A DNA stretch of 64,000 bases from Lentibacter algarum (GTDB lineage: Bacteria > Pseudomonadota > Alphaproteobacteria > Rhodobacterales > Rhodobacteraceae). The stretch lies in contig NZ_CP158687.1 of the NCBI RefSeq assembly GCF_040580765.1, forward strand, positions 1,302,001 to 1,366,000, read 5' to 3'. The notes under the pieces are model-generated. The model had not been told where the DNA came from, did no database searches, and saw only the letters and a program-made list of their open reading frames with translations. Shown here piece by piece: positions 50,112-60,332 of this stretch. The position numbers were made by a program, and so were the translations under genes. Numbering within the stretch: the stretch's first letter is position 1; every line of letters starts with the position of its first letter.

Positions 50112-52274
50112 ATGGATTTGACACGCAACGCCGCACTCGTAGACGACTTTAAGGCAGCCCTGGGGAGTTCTGTGCTTCCCATTGGTATCTTGGTCTTGGT
50201 CGCCATGATGGTATTGCCTTTGCCTGTCTTTTTACTCGACACGTTCTTTGTGGTTAACATCGTGCTTTCGCTTTTGATCCTTATGGTTGCATTGCACACG
50301 CATCGTCCGTTAGATTTTTCATCATTCCCTAACCTTATTTTGATCGCAACTGTCTTGCGTCTGGCCTTGAATGTTGCATCCACACGCGTGGTTCTGAGCG
50401 AAGGGCACACTGGCGCAGATGCGGCAGGGCAGGTCATAAAGGCTTTTGGCGAGTTTGTTGTAGCGGGAAACTATGCTGTTGGTATTTTTGTCTTTATTAT
50501 TCTTGTGATCATCAACCTTGTGGTTATCACCAAGGGTGCAGGCCGCGTCTCTGAAGTTTCTGCGCGCTTCACCTTGGACGCTATGCCAGGCAAGCAAATG
50601 GCGATTGATGCAGACCTGAACGCCGGAATTATGACGCCAGAAGAGGCCACGGCGCGCCGTCAGGAAGTGGCGGATGAGGCCGACTTCTATGGCTCGATGG
50701 ATGGTGCCTCCAAGTTTGTGAAGGGTGATGCGATAGCTGGTTTGTTGATTTTGGCGATCAATATTGTTGGCGGCCTCATTATTGGTGTTGCACAGCACCA
50801 AATGGCTGTGGCTGATGCTGCACAATCCTATATTTTGCTCTCCATCGGGGATGGTTTGGTTGCGCAAATTCCGTCGCTTCTGCTTTCGATTGCCACTGCG
50901 ATCATCGTGACTCGCGTGTCTTCAACTCAGGATATGGCCCAACATATTGGTGGTCAGGTAAACTTGTCGCGTGCTTGGACTCCTACAGCAGCTGTTATTT
51001 TTATTCTTGGCCTAGTGCCCGGGATGCCGAACCAATTGTTCATGTTGTTTGCGGCGGCTGCGGCCGCGGCAGCATATTTTGCGCGCAAGTCAGAAGACTT
51101 GAGCGAAGCAGAGGCCGACTTGGAAGCGCAAGATGGTGGCGCGGAGGAGGCCACAGACTCTGAGACTGTGTTGTTGGCCGATGTCACAGATTATTCTGCG
51201 GTTTCTATGCAGCTTGGGTATGGGCTTATCAGCCTTGTTGATGAAGAACAGTCAGGCCCATTGGTAAGTCGCATCACAGGGATAAGGCGTGAAGTGTCGC
51301 GGGGTTTGGGTTTTGTTATCCCTGGTGTGCGTATTCGTGATGATCTTGCGCTTGAACCAAACCAGTATCGCATTCGGATTGGTCAGACGATTGTTGGTGA
51401 AGATGTTGCTTACCCCGACCGCAAGCTTGCTTTGCCGGGTGATGGATCCCTAGTGAAAATCGAAGGCATCGAGGTGAAGGACCCCTCGTTTGGAATGGAC
51501 GCTGTTTGGATTAGGCCACAGCAACAGGCCGAAGCCGAAGCCAACGACTACGTGGTGATCGAACCTGACTCCGTTATCTCAACGCATCTTAGCCAATTGC
51601 TAAACAAACACGCCGCTGATTTGATCGGCCAAGATGATGTTCAGGCGCTGCTTGATCAATTGGGGGAAGCGAGCCCTAACCTGGTTAAATCTATCGTACC
51701 AAAGCTGGTGCCTTTACATGTGCTCACGCTTGTTCTGCGCCGCTTGTTGTCTGAGCGGATTCCAATCTCTGACTTGCGCCGGATCTTGGAAGGACTGTCA
51801 AACCTTGTCGGCCCCAACATGGGCCCAAACGACATGGCGGAGGCATTACGCCCTAAGTTGGTACCCTTACTTATCCAGCAAGTGTCGCCTTTGGGAACCG
51901 TGCTGCCTTTGATGACACTCACGCCTGAGCTTGAGCAATTGATGTTGCGAACCGTGCGCCAAAACGGAGAAGACGGTCTTGTGCTCGAAGGCAGTCTGGC
52001 GGAACAGTTGATGCGGTCTATCAACGACAGCAGTGAAAAACTGAGCGCTGCAGGGCGCCCAACTATTATGGTGGTCGCCCCGCAAATCCGCCGTGTGTTT
52101 TCAGATTTTGTGCGCGCGCATATACCAGATATGATAATTTTGAGCTTTACCGAACTCCCCGAAAATCGCCGTGTTGAAGTCTATGCCTCAATTGGCAGCT
52201 TTGATGCTCTTGGCGCGGAGGGCAATCCATCAGCGGTTGCCTCTGAGCTTCAAACTGAACCTGAAACCGTCTGA
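50112..52274 (+). CDS. flhA: Flagellar export gate protein FlhA
   Basis: This 720-residue protein has eight membrane segments in the first half with the FHIPEP motif region (VSEVSARFTLDAMPGKQMAIDADLNAGIM) and a large cytoplasmic domain. FlhA forms a nonameric ring that docks chaperone-substrate pairs and couples export to the proton gradient. An Ala-rich acidic linker (about 310-350) is present. Length is slightly above E. coli (692). Confidence 0.97.
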   Translation: MDLTRNAALVDDFKAALGSSVLPIGILVLVAMMVLPLPVFLLDTFFVVNIVLSLLILMVALHTHRPLDFSSFPNLILIATVLRLALNVASTRVVLSEGHTGADAAGQVIKAFGEFVVAGNYAVGIFVFIILVIINLVVITKGAGRVSEVSARFTLDAMPGKQMAIDADLNAGIMTPEEATARRQEVADEADFYGSMDGASKFVKGDAIAGLLILAINIVGGLIIGVAQHQMAVADAAQSYILLSIGDGLVAQIPSLLLSIATAIIVTRVSSTQDMAQHIGGQVNLSRAWTPTAAVIFILGLVPGMPNQLFMLFAAAAAAAAYFARKSEDLSEAEADLEAQDGGAEEATDSETVLLADVTDYSAVSMQLGYGLISLVDEEQSGPLVSRITGIRREVSRGLGFVIPGVRIRDDLALEPNQYRIRIGQTIVGEDVAYPDRKLALPGDGSLVKIEGIEVKDPSFGMDAVWIRPQQQAEAEANDYVVIEPDSVISTHLSQLLNKHAADLIGQDDVQALLDQLGEASPNLVKSIVPKLVPLHVLTLVLRRLLSERIPISDLRRILEGLSNLVGPNMGPNDMAEALRPKLVPLLIQQVSPLGTVLPLMTLTPELEQLMLRTVRQNGEDGLVLEGSLAEQLMRSINDSSEKLSAAGRPTIMVVAPQIRRVFSDFVRAHIPDMIILSFTELPENRRVEVYASIGSFDALGAEGNPSAVASELQTEPETV

Positions 52275-52285
52275 GGTATTAAACT

Positions 52286-53764
52286 ATGCCAACAATTACA
52301 GTTATGGCGCCTGATAGCGCCCTTGCAATGGACGAAGTTATACGCCGATTGGGCGACGGCGCTTATATTTTGTCTACGTGTCAACAAGATGGGATGATCC
52401 AAATTAAGGCGACGAATGATCCAATGAACGCTGTTCCAAGACGGGCAAGTGCCGTTCAAACCGTATTTGAAGATGAGCTTGAGCATCATTTTTTGGGGGG
52501 GGCTGGGCCGCGTGTGTCTGTAACTGTGAATGAAGGCGCACCTCGGTCTAGGGCGTCGGAGCGCCCTAAGCTTGTGGCCATTTCCGGAGAACGCGTAAAT
52601 GCTGAGCCATCAGGTGCCCGTTTAGGAAATGCTTTTGGTGCAAAAGAACTTACCGACATTGAACACACTGATACAATTAGGCTACCACGCTGGTGGAGCG
52701 AAAAACAGTCCAAAGAGGCAACCAAACAGCCAGCCGATCTGTTGCGACCCTTAAACGCCTTATTGGACAAACCGCCTGAGCCGTCAGAAACTATCAAGGC
52801 TCAGGACGTTGCACAAGAGGCCGAACCAACAGCTTTGGAGACAGAACACACACATGAAGCTGTGAACTTTGCTGAGCAAGAGCCTTCCGTTGAAACGCGA
52901 CTACGGCGCTTAGAAAAAGCCTTAGGTCTGGACCCAATGGAGTCTCGGTTGCCTTCCAACAATCACACCCATTATGTGGGCCAAGACCTGCTTCGGAACG
53001 GAATTTCTGCTCCTTTGCTTGCCGCTGCCTTGAATGAATTGGCCTCCTTTGAGGAGGCCGAGCAACCGATCTCACAGAGCGATGTGGTCAGTTTGTTGGC
53101 TGAGAGGATGGTTTCTTCTCAGGCCAGCTTGGCGCTTGATGCAGATGTCTTGTTTGTCATCGGGGTGTCGGGCAGTGGAAAGACAACATTGGCTGCAAAA
53201 TTCGCTGCATTGCTTTCCGAAACGCGGGAAGAGCGCGCAATTGCGCTTATTGATTTGCAGGATGCAACTTCATCCCGGATGGGCCTCTTAACCCACTTGG
53301 GACGCCTCATTAATGTGCCTGTCCGCGAATGGGACACTGAGCGAACAGAAAATTGGGCTGTGCCCGGCGCAGGCCAAAGCTTGATTGTGGATGTTTCGTG
53401 CTCGCTTGAGGAATTGCAAGGTCTTTGGCCGCTGCTTCAAGCCAAATTTGAAGGCAAACGTTGTCATACTGTTCTTGCGCAAAGCAGTGGAGCATCAATT
53501 GAGCGTATTGAGCAAGTCTTGGACGCTGCAGCTGACCTCAAGCCAGAGGTGGTTTTGACAAAACTGGATGAATGTGAATGCTCGTTGGTGGAGCTTTCAG
53601 CTGTGATGACAGGTCAGGCCAAAATAGGCTGGCTGGCTGGCACACGCTCCTTGGTTGGAAACCTTGCCCAAGCCAGTGCTTTGATTATGGAACAATATAT
53701 TTTGGGATGTTTGACGCAAGAAAATCAAAACACCCATGAGGCAGAATTGGAAGCATCTGAATGA
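52286..53764 (+). CDS. flhF: Flagellar SRP-like GTPase FlhF, divergent GTPase motifs
   Basis: This 492-residue protein sits between flhA and flhG. The N-terminal FlhF-type segment (ALAMDEVIRRLGDGAYILST) is followed by a basic, low-complexity region and an SRP-type NG domain with P-loop GVSGSGKTTLAAKFAALL and the TKLDE motif (G4). The usual DTYR of the insertion box is replaced by LQDATSS, and the G3 motif DTAGR by DVSCS. GTP hydrolysis or dimer activation may therefore differ from well-studied FlhF. FlhF sets position and number of polar flagella. Confidence 0.85.
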   Translation: MPTITVMAPDSALAMDEVIRRLGDGAYILSTCQQDGMIQIKATNDPMNAVPRRASAVQTVFEDELEHHFLGGAGPRVSVTVNEGAPRSRASERPKLVAISGERVNAEPSGARLGNAFGAKELTDIEHTDTIRLPRWWSEKQSKEATKQPADLLRPLNALLDKPPEPSETIKAQDVAQEAEPTALETEHTHEAVNFAEQEPSVETRLRRLEKALGLDPMESRLPSNNHTHYVGQDLLRNGISAPLLAAALNELASFEEAEQPISQSDVVSLLAERMVSSQASLALDADVLFVIGVSGSGKTTLAAKFAALLSETREERAIALIDLQDATSSRMGLLTHLGRLINVPVREWDTERTENWAVPGAGQSLIVDVSCSLEELQGLWPLLQAKFEGKRCHTVLAQSSGASIERIEQVLDAAADLKPEVVLTKLDECECSLVELSAVMTGQAKIGWLAGTRSLVGNLAQASALIMEQYILGCLTQENQNTHEAELEASE

Positions 53765-54570
53765 CTCATTCTATTACAATTGCGAGTGGGAAAGGGGGAG
53801 TAGGGAAGACCTGCGTCGCGGTTAACCTTGCGATTATGTATGCGCGTCTAGGGCATCGAGTATGTTTATTTGACGCAGATTTTGGTTTGGCAAACTCACA
53901 TATTTTGATGGGAAAAAACGCTGCCAAGACCCTTCGGGACTCCTTGGTGGGCGGTGTGCCTCTGGTTGAAGTGATTGAGCGTGGCCCGCAAGGTGTTCAG
54001 CTATTGGCTGGCGGTAGTGGGCTGATTGACATGATGCATATTGATGATACCGCCCGGTTTCAGCTTATTCGAAATGTTGATGCACTTAAAGATAGCATTG
54101 ACATTTTGATTACGGATGCGCCCGCAGGGGCGAGTGAAAACGCACTGTCTTTTGTAGCTGCCTCACAACGCGTTTTGGTTGTTGTGGTTGCTGAGCCAAC
54201 GAGCTTCATGGATGCTTATGCAATGATTAAAGCTGCAAACGCTGAACATGGTCTGCGTCACTTTTCGGTTGCGATCAACATGGCACATGACAACGTCGAT
54301 GCTCGGCGTAACTTTGAAAAATTTAATGCGATTGCAGCGAGGTTTTTAGATGTCGAGTTGAGCTATGCAGGACATGTACCGTTTTCGGCCGCAATGCGGC
54401 GCTCCATTGTGCAGCGCAAGCCATTGCTGGCAGCAGAAAACAACACTCCCGATAAGGAGTTGCTTGCATTTAAGGCCGTGGCCCAAGCTGTATTGAAGGC
54501 ACCTATGAATACCTATGAGGGCATCCGCTTTTTTGCTGATAAAGACTCTGAGCGGGAGACCGTGGGATGA
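53761..54570 (+). CDS. flhG: Flagellar number regulator FlhG (MinD/ParA-like ATPase)
   Basis: This 269-residue ATPase has the deviant Walker A ASGKGGVGKT at residues 7-16, FDADFGLANSHILMG and ITDAPAGASENALSF. FlhG restrains flagellar number by acting on FlhF and, in some bacteria, FleQ. Overlaps flhF and fliA by 4 bp each. Confidence 0.93.
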   Translation: MTHSITIASGKGGVGKTCVAVNLAIMYARLGHRVCLFDADFGLANSHILMGKNAAKTLRDSLVGGVPLVEVIERGPQGVQLLAGGSGLIDMMHIDDTARFQLIRNVDALKDSIDILITDAPAGASENALSFVAASQRVLVVVVAEPTSFMDAYAMIKAANAEHGLRHFSVAINMAHDNVDARRNFEKFNAIAARFLDVELSYAGHVPFSAAMRRSIVQRKPLLAAENNTPDKELLAFKAVAQAVLKAPMNTYEGIRFFADKDSERETVG

Positions 54571-55301
54571 CACTGCGTGGGCAATATTCAGAACAAAATC
54601 CAAAGCCTGAGGTCCTGATCGAGGCCGAGCTACAGACTGTTCGGCGCATCGCGTTTTACTTTCATGGCCGTGTCAAAGGTGCAGTGGAGGTCGATGATCT
54701 CGTTCAAGTTGGGTATCTTGGATTGATTGATGCGAGCCAGAGATATGTGAAGAAGGCGGGCGTTACCTTCAGCAGCTATGCAAAAATTCGCATCCGTGGA
54801 GCGATCGTTGATTATCTTCGGCGCAATTCAAATTTATGCCGGTCCACGATTGCGATGAAGCAAGAGGTGAACAAGGCGACTTTGGATTTGGAGCGCAAGC
54901 TTCAACGTGCTCCGATGGATGAAGAGATCGCAAATGAGTTGCAGCTTAGCGTTGAAGAGCTACGCAAATGGCAGCAAGCATTCGAAGCCAATTTACACCA
55001 ATCGATTGATGAAGTCCACGATGAACACTCAATTTGGTTTGTGTCTGGTGACGCCAATCCCGAAGAGGCATTCAGTAACCAAGAGGTCAAGCGTGGCCTG
55101 CGTGGAGAGTTGGCAAAACTATCCGAGCGCGAAGCAATGGTGATGCAGCTTTATTATGTTGAAGAGCTTAATGTGTATGAAATCGCTGAGATTTTGGGAG
55201 TTACAACTGGGCGTGTTTCACAAATCAAGAAAGCTTCGATAAGCAATTTACGAGCAGGTATGCAAAGCTTTCTTGGGCAGACGGAAAATAGCAAAGTATA
55301 A
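54567..55301 (+). CDS. fliA: Flagellar sigma factor FliA (sigma-28)
   Basis: This 244-residue sigma-70 family protein has region 2 (VEVDDLVQVGYLGLIDASQRY, FSSYAKIRIRGAIVDYLRR) and region 4 (LAKLSEREAMVMQLYYVEELNVYEIAEILGVTTGRVSQI). It drives late genes such as flagellin after FlgM export. It is the last gene of the flhA operon; decayed insertion-sequence DNA begins about 50 bp after it. Confidence 0.95.
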   Translation: MTLRGQYSEQNPKPEVLIEAELQTVRRIAFYFHGRVKGAVEVDDLVQVGYLGLIDASQRYVKKAGVTFSSYAKIRIRGAIVDYLRRNSNLCRSTIAMKQEVNKATLDLERKLQRAPMDEEIANELQLSVEELRKWQQAFEANLHQSIDEVHDEHSIWFVSGDANPEEAFSNQEVKRGLRGELAKLSEREAMVMQLYYVEELNVYEIAEILGVTTGRVSQIKKASISNLRAGMQSFLGQTENSKV

Positions 55302-55410
55302 GGATTGAAATCTCCAAGTAAATAAATGGCGCGCAACGCTCGCCCCCAATGAAGTGGTCTTGCCTTTTAGTACAGGCTTGCGGCTTTGCTAAGATGCATC
55401 TGGTTTATAT

Positions 55411-56295
55411 TCATGCCGCTTTTCGTGTTTCACTTTTTTCGAAGTATGCCGCGTCTGGCGTGCGCTTGTCGAGGTCGGTGTGAGGCCGCTCTGCGTTGTA
55501 AAAGCCGATCTAGTCGTCGATAATCTTTTTGGCTTGAAAGCCGTTGTTGATCTCGTGCAGATACACTGCCTCCTGCTTCAGGGATCGCCAGAGCCGCTCG
55601 ATGAAGATGTTGTCCAGATAGCGGCCCCGCCCATACATAGAGATTTTGATATCGGCCTTCGTCAGCGTTTTGATCGAATCCGCGCCCGTGTATTGGCTAC
55701 CCTGGACGCCCTCCTAAGTGTCAAGCCGCGATTTGAGCCTGAGTGATCTATTTGTGCCGTTGCGCGATGATGTTGAAGACTTCACGCGCGATGTATCTTT
55801 TTAGGCATCCAACGTATTTGACAGCCGCCAGGACAGCACTTTGCGTGTTGCCCAATCCATGATTGTCACCAGATACAAGAAGCCGTTCTTCACTGGAATG
55901 TAGGTAATGTCGCTGCACCAAACATGGTTGGGCCGCGTAATCGACAGCTTTCTCAATAAGTATGGCCAGATCTTATGCTGCGGGTGCTTCTTGCTGGTGT
56001 TAGGCCCTTTGTAGATGGCCTGCAGTCCCATGATGCTCATCAGGCGACGCACGCGATGCCGTCCTGCCGAGAACCTTGATTGGGGCAGATACGCCGCGAT
56101 CTGGCGGCTGCCAAAGAACGGATACTTCGTAAATATTCGGTCAATCTCATGCATCAGATCAATCGTTGCCTGATCAAAGCCAACAGGCGTTTAATAGATT
56201 GAGGACCGGCTGATTTTGAGCAGCTTACACTGGCGCGTCAGGCTAAGGTCGGTGTTGTCCTTGCGGGTCATCTGGCGGCGTTCAGACGGGCTCAT
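55411..56295 (-). pseudogene. Broken IS3 orfB transposase with a foreign insert
   Basis: The frame begins MSPSERRQMTRKDNTDLSLT and is stopped by TAA after SRSSIY. It continues as MHEIDRIFTKYPFFGSRQIA ... NHVWCSDITYIPVKNGFLYL (first catalytic Asp) and is interrupted after RLSNTLDA by about 120 bp of unrelated sequence. It then resumes as GSQYTGADSIKTLTKADIKI ... RYLDNIFIERLWRSLKQEAV, with a further stop before IGFYNAERPHTDLD. The insert contains CLKRYIAREVFNIIAQRHK, like the C-terminus of IS110-type transposases. Confidence 0.85.
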
Positions 56296-56301
56296 CCCCT
56301 C

Positions 56302-56607
56302 TCACGCATTAAACATGCGTTGCCGGGCAACGGCATTCAGCCCTCGTGACAAAAAATCATTTTCCACCGCCAGCTGACCAATCTTGGCATGAAGCTCTTT
56401 GATCTCGCCGTCTTTGTTCTCAGCCTTTTTGACCTTATCCGAGAAAACGTTGGCCTTGCCTTCAATTGCCTGCCGTTTCCACGTGCTCACCTGCGTAGGG
56501 TGAAGCTGGCGCTTCGCTGCAATCTCCTGCACCGTCTTGTCACCGCGCAATGCTTCAAGCGCCACAGTAGCTTTGAACTTGTCTGAAAAATTCCGTCGCT
56601 TTGTCAT
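56302..56607 (-). CDS. IS3-family OrfA
   Basis: This 101-residue protein (MTKRRNFSDKFKATVALEAL start) has a helix-turn-helix (KTVQEIAAKRQLHPTQVSTW) and leucine-zipper-like tail (IKELHAKIGQLAVENDFLSR). Intact, but its partner orfB is destroyed, so the element cannot move by itself. Confidence 0.85.
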   Translation of the reverse strand: MTKRRNFSDKFKATVALEALRGDKTVQEIAAKRQLHPTQVSTWKRQAIEGKANVFSDKVKKAENKDGEIKELHAKIGQLAVENDFLSRGLNAVARQRMFNA

Positions 56608-56670
56608 TCTTGTATCCATTTAATCGGGTTGGATACATCTTAGCACGCTGTCCGAATTTGCCGGACCACT

Positions 56671-56931
56671 TCAGGCGTTCATTGGTTCTATTTTGTAAGC
56701 AGTATATTCGCAGCCGTTGGCTGTATCCCATGCTATCTGATCTTCGTTCATCATGGGTTCATTAAGCGCTGCGAAATCGGTAATGTTAGCTAGAAAAATG
56801 AGTGAATGATCGTTCTCTTTTGCGACTGCCCAACTCGTGTGAGATGTACTGTTAGTAGACATGTTGTGCGCAAGCCTAGCAATCATCTCATCCCAAGTGC
56901 ATTTGAATGTAATTCGCATACAAACATTCAT
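56671..56931 (-). CDS. Small alpha/beta protein, unknown, ended by the IS3 element
   Basis: This 86-residue protein starts at ATG 56931 with a TTGGAG site. The sequence RITFKCTWDEMIARLAHN, SLIFLANITDFAALNEPMMN and IAWDTANGCEYTAYKIEPMN looks like a ferredoxin-like monooxygenase-type fold (ABM/dimeric alpha-beta barrel), but I cannot name the family. The stop TGA is the first three bases of the IS3 end, so the natural C-terminus may be lost. Confidence 0.6.
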   Translation of the reverse strand: MNVCMRITFKCTWDEMIARLAHNMSTNSTSHTSWAVAKENDHSLIFLANITDFAALNEPMMNEDQIAWDTANGCEYTAYKIEPMNA

Positions 56932-57225
56932 GATTTTTACTCCAATTAATTTATAAAAAAGCTTACGCAGACTAACCGAGATTACAAGGTTGTTTACATA
57001 ATTTGTAAAGTGGTAATGCTTTTTAGGACAGCATTCATAAAATTCTTCCGACATAATAATCAATATTGAGCACTTAGCTTCAACGAACAGTGTACTTATA
57101 GTGGTGTGTCTATTTTCAGGAGGGGTAAGGCCATCCATGGGAGAGGTTTGGATGCCTGAAACGCTTGATCCGCCAGCTTCCCTTTTTTATCAATTATTTG
57201 GTCTGTTTTGCTTTGGATGGCGTAA

Positions 57226-57242
57226 TGCTCTCAAAGAGAGCA
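57226..57242. other. Short hairpin before the photolyase gene; the 324-bp gap holds no other gene
   Basis: TGCTCTC-AAA-GAGAGCA is a perfect 7-bp inverted repeat 13 bp before the photolyase ATG and could influence its translation. The remainder of 56932-57255 shows no convincing coding frame. Confidence 0.35.
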
Positions 57243-57255
57243 AAGCGAGACTTCT

Positions 57256-58791
57256 ATGCAGGGCAAAGACCTTATCGTGATCCTTGGCGACCAGCTCAGT
57301 CATACATTGAGCGCGCTTGAGGCGAGCTCTGCGGGAAACTCAGTTGTTCTCATGGCGGAGGTGGCTGAAGAGACCTCGTACGTCTGGCATCATAAGAAGA
57401 AACTGGCCTTCGTTTTCTCGGCAATGCGTCATTTTTCTCAGGCTCTGTCTGCTGACGGTTGGGATGTGCGCTATCGTAGGCTGGATGATGAACATAATTG
57501 CGGCTCTTTGACGGGTGAAGTTTCTGCCTTGTTGGTGGACGGCGGGTTTGAGCGCGTTGTTATGACTGAGGCGGGAGAGCAGCGCGTCAGCGCGGCTTTT
57601 GAAGCAGTGAGCAAAGACTGGGCTGTGCCGCTTGTCGTCTTGCCTGATACGCGGTTTTTGGCAACGCATGAGGCATTTACCAGCTGGGCCGACGGGCGCA
57701 AGCAGCTTCGGATGGAGTATTTCTATCGAGAGATGCGGCGCAAGACGGGGCTCTTGATGCAAGGGGATCAACCAGAAGGAGGACAATGGAACTTTGATGC
57801 TGATAACCGTAAGCCAGCTAAGGCAGATTTGTTTATGCCGCAGCCCTTTCGTGTGGAGCCTGACGCCATCACTCAAGATGTGCTTGAGATGGTTGAGCGT
57901 GAGCGAGGGGCGCATTTTGGCGTCTTGGACGGGTTTTGGTTTGCTGTAGAGCGGCCACAGGCCCTTGAGGCGCTTGAGCAGTTTACCCGCGAGGCTTTGC
58001 CACGTTTTGGCGATTATCAAGATGCGATGCTGACAGGGGAGCCATTTCTTTATCACTCTGTTTTGGCACAATATATAAATATCGGGCTTCTTGATCCGCT
58101 CGAAGTCTGTCGGCGGGTGGAGCGCGCTTATTATGAGGGGCAGGCCCCGCTCAATGCTGTGGAAGGTTTTATTCGCCAGATCATTGGATGGCGTGAATAC
58201 ATGCGTGGAATCTACTGGCTTAAGCCTGAGGGGTATACTGATCAGAACTTCCTTGGTGCGCGCCGTGATCTGCCCCAGTTTTACTGGACGGGTGAGACAG
58301 GTATGGCGTGTATGGCAGCCGCGATTGGCCAGACACGTCAAGAAGCCTATGCGCATCATATCCAGAGGCTGATGGTGACAGGGAATTTTGCCATGCTGGC
58401 GGGGATTGATCCCAAGCAAGTCCATGAATGGTATCTGGCAGTGTATGCTGACGCTTATGAGTGGGTTGAAGCGCCCAATGTGATTGGCATGAGCCAGTTT
58501 GCCGATGGTGGTTTTCTTGGTTCGAAGCCCTATGCGGCGAGCGGAAACTACATCAACAAGATGTCGGATCATTGTGCGGGCTGTAAATACAGTGTGAGCC
58601 AGAAGACAGGTAAAGGGGCGTGTCCATTCAATGCGCTCTACTGGGATTTTCTCGCCCGCAATGAGGGCAAGCTGCGGGGCAACCCTCGGCTTGGGCAGAT
58701 GTATGCCACTTGGGGGCGAATGAGTGAGATAAAGCAGCAAGAGTACCTTCAGAGCGCCGAGAAGACGCTGGAGGAGATCGAGACGCTATGA
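57256..58791 (+). CDS. Iron-sulfur photolyase-related protein (PhrB / FeS-BCP type)
   Basis: This 511-residue protein starts with the FeS-BCP N-terminus (LIVILGDQLSHTLSALEAS, WHHKKKLAFVFSAMRHF) and has the family FAD-binding region (GFIRQIIGWREYMRGIYWLK). The four [4Fe-4S] ligands fit C352, C440, C443 and C456 (CxxC-x12-C). These enzymes, e.g. Agrobacterium PhrB, repair (6-4) photoproducts with blue or UV-A light. It overlaps the next photolyase-like gene by 4 bp. A long antisense frame inside it is rejected. Confidence 0.92.
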   Translation: MQGKDLIVILGDQLSHTLSALEASSAGNSVVLMAEVAEETSYVWHHKKKLAFVFSAMRHFSQALSADGWDVRYRRLDDEHNCGSLTGEVSALLVDGGFERVVMTEAGEQRVSAAFEAVSKDWAVPLVVLPDTRFLATHEAFTSWADGRKQLRMEYFYREMRRKTGLLMQGDQPEGGQWNFDADNRKPAKADLFMPQPFRVEPDAITQDVLEMVERERGAHFGVLDGFWFAVERPQALEALEQFTREALPRFGDYQDAMLTGEPFLYHSVLAQYINIGLLDPLEVCRRVERAYYEGQAPLNAVEGFIRQIIGWREYMRGIYWLKPEGYTDQNFLGARRDLPQFYWTGETGMACMAAAIGQTRQEAYAHHIQRLMVTGNFAMLAGIDPKQVHEWYLAVYADAYEWVEAPNVIGMSQFADGGFLGSKPYAASGNYINKMSDHCAGCKYSVSQKTGKGACPFNALYWDFLARNEGKLRGNPRLGQMYATWGRMSEIKQQEYLQSAEKTLEEIETL

Positions 58792-60332
58792 GGGTGCAAG
58801 ACCTGCAAGTTGTCTGGTTTAAGCGTGATCTGAGGGCCTCTGATAACCGCGCTTTGGCGGCTGCAGCAGCACGTGGGCCTGTGCTGCCTCTTTATGTGGT
58901 GGAGCCTGAGCTTTGGGCACAGCGTGATATGTCCGCGCGGCAGTGGGAGTTTATAGCTGAAACACTCGTAGAGCTGCGGGAGGACATGACAAAGCTTGGG
59001 CAGGGGCTTGTTGTGCGTCGCGGAACAATGTGTGCGGTTTTGGATAGGATCAGAACCGAGCATGGTCGCTTCACGCTTTGGGCGCATGAAGAAACGGGCA
59101 ATGGCTGGACCTTTGGGCGTGACAGGCGCGTCGCGGGATGGTGTCGCGCATCTGGCGTGCCCTTTTATGAGTTGAAAAACCACGGTGTCACGCGCGCTAT
59201 GGCCACACGGAACGGCTGGGCGAACTCGTGGGACAGCTTTATGAGCGAACCCCTTACAGCTGCGCCCAAACTTCAGCCTTTGGCAGGTATTGATCTTGGA
59301 CATATCCCGTCATCAAAGGATTTGGGGCTTGCGCCTGACCGCTGCGACGGACGGCAAAGAGGCACACGCAGCGTGGGGCTTGGGATACTCAGTAGTTTTC
59401 TGACTGAGCGCGCGCCACCCTATCGCAAAGCTATGTCTTCGCCGCTTGCGGGTGCGCGACATTGTTCGCGTCTCTCGCCGTATCTGGCGTGGGGGGCGCT
59501 TTCGATGCGGGAGGTGCATCAGGCGAACGAGCGCCGGCGTGCTGACGTAGCGGTGTTGCCGTCAGTTGACAGGCGCTTTAATGGCGCGCTCAAGGCCTTC
59601 TCAGGGCGACTCCATTGGCACTGTCACTTCATTCAAAAGCTCGAAGATGCGCCGAGGCTTGAGTATGAGAATTTGCATCGTGCTTATGACGGACTGCGGC
59701 CAAAGGCGGCGGATGCGACACGCTTAGGAGCTTTTTCCGAGGGCGAAACAGGGCTGCCTTTTGTGGATGCGTGTATGCGCAGTTTGCGCGCAACAGGCTG
59801 GCTCAATTTTCGGATGCGGGCCATGGTACAAGCGGTTGCGAGTTATCATCTTTGGCTTCCGTGGCAAGAAAGCGGAGCTGTTCTGGCGCGCCTCTTTACA
59901 GACTATGAGCCAGGTATTCATTGGAGCCAAGTCCAGATGCAGTCTGGGACAACAGGGATGAACACTGTGCGGATCTATAACCCAGTAAAACAAGGGCATG
60001 ATCAAGATCCGACTGGCGCTTTTACACGGCGTTGGCTACCTGAACTTGCCGATATTGACGATGAGTATTTGCAAGAGCCGTGGCGTGCGTCAAATGCGGC
60101 GCAGATTTTGGGGCGGGCTTATCCTGAGCCTGTGGTGGAGCCGAGCGTAGCCGCAAAGGCTGCGCGTGAGGCAGTCTGGGCGGTACGTAAGGGGCCATCG
60201 TTTCGGGAAGAGACGCAGCGGCTCTTGGTTAAACATGCGTCTCGCAAGCCTGCGCGCGGGCGTGGCAAGAGCGCAAAGAAGGCATTGGACAAGACACAAA
60301 TGAGCTTTTCCTTTGAGGGCGATAAAGAATGA
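58788..60332 (+). CDS. Cryptochrome/DNA photolyase family flavoprotein
   Basis: In this 514-residue protein the N-terminal antenna-type domain ([20 protein letters not shown]) is followed by the FAD domain: [59 protein letters not shown] and [19 protein letters not shown]. The C-terminal tail is basic ([18 protein letters not shown]). It may repair cyclobutane dimers or act as a light sensor; sequence alone does not decide. Overlaps both neighbours. Confidence 0.9.
   Translation: MRVQDLQVVWFKRDLRASDNRALAAAAARGPVLPLYVVEPELWAQRDMSARQWEFIAETLVELREDMTKLGQGLVVRRGTMCAVLDRIRTEHGRFTLWAHEETGNGWTFGRDRRVAGWCRASGVPFYELKNHGVTRAMATRNGWANSWDSFMSEPLTAAPKLQPLAGIDLGHIPSSKDLGLAPDRCDGRQRGTRSVGLGILSSFLTERAPPYRKAMSSPLAGARHCSRLSPYLAWGALSMREVHQANERRRADVAVLPSVDRRFNGALKAFSGRLHWHCHFIQKLEDAPRLEYENLHRAYDGLRPKAADATRLGAFSEGETGLPFVDACMRSLRATGWLNFRMRAMVQAVASYHLWLPWQESGAVLARLFTDYEPGIHWSQVQMQSGTTGMNTVRIYNPVKQGHDQDPTGAFTRRWLPELADIDDEYLQEPWRASNAAQILGRAYPEPVVEPSVAAKAAREAVWAVRKGPSFREETQRLLVKHASRKPARGRGKSAKKALDKTQMSFSFEGDKE

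Larger units (their letters stand above)
55350..56673. mobile_element. Decayed IS3-family element
   Basis: A segment of about 1.32 kb is bounded by inverted repeats that share TGAAGTGGTC at both ends. It contains an intact IS3-type orfA and a broken orfB on the minus strand. No clear target duplication is seen. The right end forms the stop codon of the neighbouring 56671-56931 gene. Confidence 0.82.

Noticed and set aside
57340..58740. A 466-residue open frame antisense to the Fe-S photolyase gene
   Set aside because: The plus-strand gene has all family motifs and Fe-S cysteines; the antisense frame has no recognisable domain and is explained by codon bias of the real gene.
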